Positions 57,801-64,000 of a stretch of DNA of 64,000 nucleotides are shown piece after piece. A program made the position numbers and the translations under genes. Position 1 is the stretch's first letter. Each line of letters opens with the position of its first letter. Under the pieces are notes generated by a model. That model was not told the origin of the DNA and searched no databases. It saw nothing but the letters and a program-made list of their open reading frames with translations. Source of the DNA: Phragmites australis (taxonomy: Eukaryota > Streptophyta > Magnoliopsida > Poales > Poaceae); NCBI RefSeq assembly GCF_958298935.1, contig NC_084922.1, positions 46,721,958-46,785,957 on the forward strand, in the 5' to 3' direction.

Positions 57801-59276
57801 TTCGGTGTCGGTGTATTCAGAACCAGGGGTCCCTAAGTCCCGAGATCAGGCCGGCCATCCACCACATGTCACCACCCTGCAAGGTAAGAAGAAGCTAAGT
57901 CCCGGGAGAAGGTGCTCGGGGCCGCCGCCTCTGGTTCCCGAGCACCCTAGTTCCCCGATGATCCGCAAAGCCCAAATACCAAGAAGGAAGTGCTCGGGAG
58001 AGAGTACTCGGGGCTGCACGTGGCAGCCCCCGAGGACTCGGTGCCCCGAAGGTCCCACCGAAGTGCTCGAGAGAGAGTGCTCGGGGCTGCACGTGGCAGC
58101 CCCCGAGGACTCGGTGCCCCGAAGGTCCCACCAAAGTGCTCGGGAGAGAGTGCTCGGGGCTGCACGTGGCAGCCCCCGAGGACTCGGTGCCCCGAAGGTC
58201 CCACCGAAGTGCTCGGGAGAGAGTGCTCGGGGCTGCACGTGGCGGCCCCCGAGGACTCGGTTCCCCGAAGGTCTCACTCAAGTACTCGGGGGAGAGTGCT
58301 CGGGGCTGCACGTGGCAGCCCCCGAGGACTCGGTTCCCCGAAGGTTCGCGCAAGATCATTCGACGACCCGAAGGGTCCCGTCGTCAGGGTGTCATCCAGT
58401 CAAAGGCCCAATGCCGCATTTAATAGGCACGCGCGGCCTGACATCCTGACATCCTGACATTCTCAGCTGCCCACGCCCAGTGTCAGACCCTGCCATGCAC
58501 TGGCAGGAGGGGGGGCGTGGGTCCATTAAATGCACGGGTCCCGTCCCGTTTCATCCGGGTGCCTCGGGATAACGTTGCCAAGATCGAAGTGCTCCGTCTG
58601 CCACCCTGCCATGGCGGAAGAACAAGACAGGGTGGGCGCCCCGGATACATCTGAGGCTGCCCGGCGGGCCCCCTTTATGGCGCCCGAGGGCTTCCACAGT
58701 GGCGGGTGGTCGGATACGCGCCGCATTTTTCCACCGCCCTGTCACTTCGTCGAGATGAAATGATTACGCCTTTCTCCGTGGCACCTTGGCATTCGCATCC
58801 CCTCTTTCCCATTCAGGATATGTTGAGGTCGGCGCGCCTATAAAAGGAAATGATGGAGAACACTAAAAAAGGGAGAACCCCCCAACGAACAAGACCGAAG
58901 GAACCGAAAGTGTGTGAAGAAGAGGACGCATACGCTCGAACCAGCTCAAGCCAAGCTAGAACACGAGAGCCTCAAGCTCTTTGTAAACGGCTCTCCCCTT
59001 AGAACCAGATACATCCTTGAAGAATTCCCTTCAAGGATAAATATAGCGCTCACACAGGAGTAGGGTGTTACGCCTCCGTGCGGCCCGAACCTGTCTAAAC
59101 CCCGGTGCACCCATCTTTTCCTCGCATTAGGGCAATCATCTCCCGCCAGCCATCGCATTTGTTTCCGTTCCCGCTTATTTCCCAAACAAGCTTTTCCAGG
59201 ATCATCCCCCCGGCCGAATCTTTAAAAAGGGGTCTCTCGGGATCCCTGCGACAGGAGTTCACCCTCCGACATTCGG
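57801..59276 (+). mobile_element. Solo LTR C of the TGTCGG/CCGACA family, with TSD TTCGG
   Basis: The LTR runs from 57806 (TGTCGGTGTATTCAGAACC) to 59271 (...CACCCTCCGACA), 1466 bp, flanked by TTCGG at 57801-57805 and 59272-59276. The TATA box (TATAAAA) is at 58839-58845, and the shared 3' block GTGTTACGCCTCCGTGCGGC followed by GAACCTGTCTAAA lies near 59067-59100. The ends and 3' half are related to copies A and B, but the tandem array is of a different type. Confidence 0.92.
57995..58350 (+). repeat. Five-unit exact 73-bp array with G-box/ABRE hairpins inside LTR C
   Basis: GGGCTGCACG recurs at 58011, 58084, 58157, 58230 and 58303, a constant 73-bp spacing. Each unit contains CTCGGGGCTGC-ACGTG-GCAGCCCCCGAG, an 11-bp stem (one bulged C; the fourth copy has one change) with ACGTG at the tip. 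Thus CACGTGGC, a G-box that also fits the ABRE core, is present five times, at 58017, 58090, 58163, 58236 and 58309, all upstream of the LTR TATA box. Confidence 0.92.
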
Positions 59277-60430
59277 GGTGTCCAAAATCTGTGCATCTAG
59301 TTTTGTTTTTCCTTTCCAATTCTTGCACAATCTTTCTAGTATCCTCAAGCATATCATCCTTGTATATTGCATGGTAGTTTAAGATGGATTATGAGAGAGA
59401 CTTTTGGTAAGCTTATCAAAGGAGAACAAATGCTCGTTTTGATCTCAAGCACAAAGCGGCGTACCATCACAGTTGCCTGCTTCAGAGGGTAGTGGAAGCT
59501 GGAGTGGCAGTTGTGGTGGCTATGGTCGTATCTGTAGGGTCGCTAGAAAGGTGCAGGCTTCACATTCAAGTAGCATCTGCATTGATGAGACGGTTCAAAC
59601 TGCAAAGTGCCTCGTAGTGACGCTTTGCCACCGAAAGGAGGAATGGGAGCAGCAGGAAGAGGCAAAGGAAAGACAGTTACATCGGTTTCAATGGCACAAG
59701 ATGATGACATAGAAGAGGATGAAGAACAACAAGAAAAAAGAGTTGTTTTGGCATTGTTAAAGTTTCACAGATTCTACCGTGCATCTGTGCATTCAAGTTA
59801 GTTGGGTAGAAAAGTGATAGACTATATGAACAAGTCTGGTAAGTGCAAAAATGAAAGATATGAAGATCCTTTTGAGTATGAGAAAAATGTGGTGGATCAT
59901 CACTTTTGGAATGATTTTCAAGCTGATTTCTATAAAACCATGATTCTCAATAAGAAGAAACCGATCACTGACCAGCAAAAATAATCCTACATTCAATGAG
60001 GTTAGAGTAGCTTGTGAGAACAAAAAAATCAAGAATATTATGTGTTTGAAATGTGATTGAGGGATAAGGTCATAGCCCAATTTCATGCCACACTCTACTA
60101 TGATCATGAAGAAAATCAAACAATGCATTAGATGATTGAAAGAGATAGGTACCAGATCAACTATCAGTCTTTTGCTCACTTGTTTGGATTTGGTGCCCGT
60201 GACACTAGCAAGACCAAGATCCATGCTGAGCAGCAACTCTCCTCTGAGGAAATGAACTTCATGTATAATGATCGTGGTGAAGTGACGTATCGAACAACTA
60301 AGGGTATGAGGCCAGTTTACAAGTATCTCAATTCTTTATTCTGCACCACTCTAGCCTACAAAAGTGGCGATTCCATTACTGTTCAAGGGAACTTAAGGAA
60401 TTTGCTTGCTAGGATGTCCAATTAGAATGA
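59277..60430 (+). pseudogene. Degenerate transposon-related ORFs of unknown type
   Basis: Frames at 59607-59801 (ends EEQQEKRVVLALLKFHRFYR), 59802-59984 (GRKVIDYMNKSGKCKNERYE) and 60132-60425 (YQSFAHLFGFGARD, then VYKYLNSLFCTTLAYKSGDS) look like parts of one old protein broken by stops. The last piece resembles the N-terminal regions of retroelement or transposon proteins common in grass annotations, but I cannot assign a superfamily. No host gene is evident. Confidence 0.35.
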
Positions 60431-60836
60431 TTTTTTAGTGTTGTGAATTTTCTTTTGAAAGAGATACATACTACATCCCACACATCTAGCAAAAGTTATA
60501 TCTACGTTCCCTATATCATGTTTATGATCGTGACAAAGAGTCTAAACTTCTTGATAAAGAACCTCCACCAAATATTTTTTTTCACATGTTGTCATCTTCT
60601 TACTTGTTGTGGATGCTAGTGAATGTAGTTACAGACAAACTCTGGCATACTTAGTTTCATATTTACGATAAACATCGAATAACTTAGAACAAATATTAGT
60701 AGAATAAATAGAATAATGGTGGCAAGAGCTTCACCTGAAATTGTAAGAACTCTACAAACGCATACAATTTAAGCTCAGGGATCTAAAATAAAGGAAAATG
60801 CATACAACAAAGAATTTTCTTTCCAATTTTTAAAAT

Positions 60837-61860
60837 TTAGATTTCACATGAACTACACAATCTCTTAGAAAAATCATTTTTACGGCTATTTAAATAAGTA
60901 GCAATTTCAACAATATTATACACTACCAAACAAGATATTGGATAATAAACTCCTGATAAACTCACAATTGAATCATAAAAAAAAAACTCCAATATCCTTT
61001 CGGCAACATACCAATACGCTTTTGCGAGTAAAGTTTGACACCATGCTGATGATAATGTGTATGAATAAACACACCAAATGTGCTCTTTTATGGTATAATA
61101 TTTTTTAGCATAAAAAAGTAGAGTTTCATCTTCTCGGTATGTCCACAACAAACTTATGTAGACGCACACCTATTATAACACAATATTGCTTATATATGTT
61201 GCAATTCGTTAGTTAGAGAAGTTCACAAAACATATCGTAGTACAAAAGTCATATAGCTATTGCGACAACCTTTTCAAACTAATTTTGACTATAAGATTGA
61301 TAATATGACAAGCACAACATTGATGTAACAAGAAAGATTCAGTATATATACTAAACAACGGAGTATGAATATCCATTGCTCTAGATTTTGCAATTGCATT
61401 ATCTGAAGTGATAGAAAATATTTTATTCGTGAGACCAAAGTATTCAACTATTTGAGATATTTTTTTAGCAATATTTTTATCGGTATACACATTGTAAATT
61501 AACTAAAAACCTATTATTCTCTTTTCTAGTTCACAACCATTATTAATAAAATGAGCAACAATACTAAGATAATCCTCTCTAGCCCTACCTGCCCATAAGT
61601 CCAAGGTCAAAGCAACTAAAAATATACATGTTTGCAATAAATTTTTAAGCTTGCTATGACACGTATTGTCGTATTTTACCATATCCCTACTAGTTGTCTA
61701 TCTAGAAACATGTATGAATCTATTATTACGAGCTTGCTTAATATAATCTTCAAATGCATCAGACTCGTCGACGTTGAGTGATAGATCTACTCTTGCAATG
61801 AAGCGGAATAGCCCTTTTCGAGCATTGGCGGAGTCATACTCCTAATGAAGAATTGAAAGC
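60837..61860 (-). pseudogene. Broken hAT-superfamily transposase
   Basis: Read on the - strand from about 61800 down: DAFEDYIKQARNNRFIHVSR, a stop, VALTLDLWAGRAREDYLSIV, AHFINNGCELEKRIIGF, a stop, then TSDNAIAKSRAMDIHT and HQCCACHIINLIVKISLKRL (61490-61257), and further on VYYPISCLVVYNIVEIATYL (61169-60837). These are hallmarks of hAT transposases (RICESLEEPER/Ac-like), including the conserved CxxH..N block. Several stops and frameshifts make it non-functional. The C-terminal dimerisation domain is missing or unrecognisable. Confidence 0.8.
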
Positions 61861-63180
61861 GTATTTAGGCCCCCTATGTGTGTTTTGAATAATTGATGAT
61901 AAACGATTAGGGAACTAATGAGTTTAATAAGATTATAAATATGTATTAGTCCCGTTGAAGATGTTAAAGGTGTTGGCATCCCTTAAAAAGAAAAAAAGAA
62001 TCAACATATAATTACTCAACAGACTTAAATTCATTTTATTTTTGAATATGAGTTTAGGTGTGTCGTACTATTAAGAGGGATACGTGTAGATAGATTTAAA
62101 AATGTCTCAAGCTCAAAGTACCCTTATTAACCTAAAAGTTGAGAGACATAATCACCCACGAACACCATGAAGTTCTAAGTGTTTTCTGTATCCGGATGTT
62201 CCGAGCTGATCCAGATACTCCGGGTTGCTGGTGTATCTGAGTTTAGCTCCGGCAGGAGTGCTCGGTTTTGGTTTTTAAGCCAACCCGGATGCTTCAGGTT
62301 GACCTGGATGTTCTGGGTTGCCAGAGTCTACGGACTTTGCTCCGAGCAGGGGTGCTCGGTTAATGTCTAAATGTTTTACCCTCATCCTCACCATTAATTT
62401 GATGTTGTTGCTGAACCAACTCGAGACAAGAACATTCATAGCCATTCAATAGCCCCTCCCACTCCTCTAGTGTATCAAATATTGCAAAGGGTTTGAGAGT
62501 TAGGTTGGAAAAGTGAGATTGAGTGCTAATGAGCATAACTCCATCATTTGAGCACTTGAGTTCGTCATCAAGACATCGCTTCACGTTCATTACTCTTGGA
62601 GTTTGCAGCTCCTAGGCGACTAGGCATCACTCGAATAGCACCCAAGATTGTGGAGTGTACCGGGAAGTTTGTGAAGATCATTCTCACCTCTGCAAGGGAA
62701 GAGATGGGTTTTAGTAAGCCCAAGCTTGATCTTTATGATCGCTTGGTGGGGATAAGGGTTGAAAGAGACCCGGCTCTTTATGAGCACCTCAATGTAGACC
62801 TAGCATCGTTGGATTCGAACTTTGGAAAATAAATCTTTGTCTCATTTATTCTTGCTTCTATTCTTGTTCTAGTTGATCTTTAGAGAAATTTATCCGATCT
62901 TTGTGTTTGAGAGTTTGTGACTGCAGGTGGTTGGTGGAAATGTCTTTAGACAACCTTTGGAATATGTGGTAACGCTTAGAATTAACTTGACTTGCTTAGG
63001 GTTACTTAGATTTTAATTTCGAGTTCTAGCCAGACTATCCTGTTTGAGCTTGGAACCTCTGGATCTCGGAAGTTCTGAATTGACCTGAAGTATCCGGATT
63101 CTGTTAATCTACTGTAAAGTTTTATTTTTCAGAAATTGTCTATTCACCTCCTTCTGAGCGACATCTAGTACATTCAAGAC
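61861..63180. mobile_element. Probable copia-type LTR remnant inserted in the hAT relic
   Basis: The stretch begins with a GTATTTAGGCCCCCTATGTG-type sequence and ends AATTGTCTATTCACCTCCTT, then CTGAGCGACATC, an ending familiar from Maximus/SIRE-type LTRs. Inside, GC-rich motifs about CCGGATG/CTCCGGGTTG and GGTGCTCGG recur. Exact ends and a target duplication could not be fixed, so the call rests on resemblance only. Confidence 0.4.
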
Positions 63181-63429
63181 AACAAGATGAGCGTGTTGAA
63201 ATTCATGTGATTATTGGCAACAATTCAAACTATTTTTACCAAATTCTCGTAAACTCTCATGAACTTTGAGACAATAATGAGATGAGGAAACAACAGAGCA
63301 GATGTTGTTACTAGTGTGGAATGTATGGGCATGATGATTCTCTATTTATAGATGAAAAATAATGATTTTTACAATTTTATTCGAATTTTTCGGAGCACAA
63401 ACGGTTATAAATTTCAAAATAAACAGATT

Positions 63430-63740
63430 AACGAGTTAAATGGGCCGAGCGATCCCCATTCAACCCATTAACCCGGTCGTGCCCCCACATGCACGCCTAG
63501 GCCACCCGGGCCGACCATGCCCCCATAGGCCGGCCCCACGAGCAACGGCTCTTGGTCGGGCTAGGCGTGCCAGGTGAGCCATGCCTTGGCGTGATCAAGC
63601 GGTCAAGCCAGACTGCTATCGTGCCATATTTAGGCGGGCCGACCATGCGTGGCCGCGTCGGATCGGGCTATGCCAGTGCAGTGCCAGCACACCGTGCCGT
63701 ACGCACTGCCTGTGGTCTCGTGCTATGACCGTGCTTATAG
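63430..63740. repeat. GC-rich subterminal-like repeats, possible end of the hAT element
   Basis: Short GC-rich motifs (GGGCCGACCATGC, CCACCCGGGCCGACCATGCC, GGGCTAGGCGTGCC) recur on both strands, as in the subterminal regions of Ac-like hAT elements. They lie upstream, in transposase orientation, of the hAT relic. A terminal inverted repeat was not located. Confidence 0.4.
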
Positions 63741-64000
63741 TGACAGACCTCAAGCTGGCCTATTTAGACAACTTTACGTATGTATTTATCAGAAGTGCTT
63801 GAACTTAGATGCGGGTTTGGGGCCAATGTTTTCAACCTTTTATTGTAACTATGTTTCTGCTTATAATGCTAGAACAGCATCTCGCGGAGCAACCGGATTA
63901 TGTGGTGAAAACTTATGTACTTGTATATATTGAGTTGTTGACTAAGTTTGGATCAGTATGATATAGTTTGTCTTATTTGGTTCTCGTTCATGAGTTGTTC
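63741..64000. other. Right edge of the window
   Basis: AT-rich sequence with no supported gene. It may belong to a repeat that continues beyond the window. Confidence 0.4.

Noticed and set aside
57846..58457. Frames of 85-214 codons in both strands over the LTR C array
   Set aside because: They arise from 73-bp repeats with no stop codons, so all frames read open; there is no codon signal.

Overview
The window is nuclear DNA from a flowering plant, most likely a grass (Poaceae). The evidence is intron-containing plant gene families, very GC-rich 5' exons in several genes (PME, SAD, PPR), CT-rich leaders with TATA boxes, and a dense load of LTR retrotransposons, LINE 3' ends, a SINE, MITEs and hAT relics of the kind common in grass genomes. 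There are no bacterial operons, CRISPR arrays or rRNA genes, and I see no convincing tRNA gene.

Six protein-coding genes can be modelled, with all intron phases consistent. (1) A GT8 glucuronoxylan glucuronosyltransferase (GUX family), + strand, 6218-10651, 4 coding exons, 633 aa. (2) A pectin methylesterase with a PMEI pro-region, - strand, 14004-17056, 2 exons, 539 aa. (3) A TRICHOME BIREFRINGENCE-LIKE polysaccharide O-acetyltransferase, - strand, 23095-25936, 4 exons, 422 aa. (4) A plastid acyl-ACP desaturase, + strand, 30704-31933, 2 exons, 378 aa. (5) A single-exon PLS/E-class pentatricopeptide repeat protein, - strand, 32571-34202, 543 aa. (6) A 24-exon CHD3/Mi-2-like chromatin remodeller, - strand, 43363-53979, 1262 aa, with a PHD finger, two chromodomains and a SNF2 helicase. 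The first three genes all act on cell-wall polysaccharides.

The rest is mainly mobile DNA. A decayed Ty3/gypsy element of the Tat/Retand type (gag-PR-RT-RNaseH-second RNaseH-INT) lies between the PPR and CHD genes at about 35172-43041. Three solo LTRs of one family (TGTCGG...CCGACA, 1.44-1.47 kb) lie at 19433-20869, 55280-56719 and 57806-59271, each with a perfect 5-bp target-site duplication. Their upstream parts carry tandem arrays of GC-rich hairpin units. In the third copy each 73-bp unit carries a CACGTGGC G-box/ABRE core. The CHD introns hold a tRNA-derived SINE and three LINE 3' ends. A broken hAT transposase lies near the right edge, and a long AT-rich foldback lies at 26.9-27.7 kb.

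The observations I would look at first are the exactly phased G-box array inside a solo LTR, the repeated RRSKRL-type exons in the N-terminus of the CHD gene, and the three neighbouring cell-wall genes. I found no clear case of an entirely new biochemical system.
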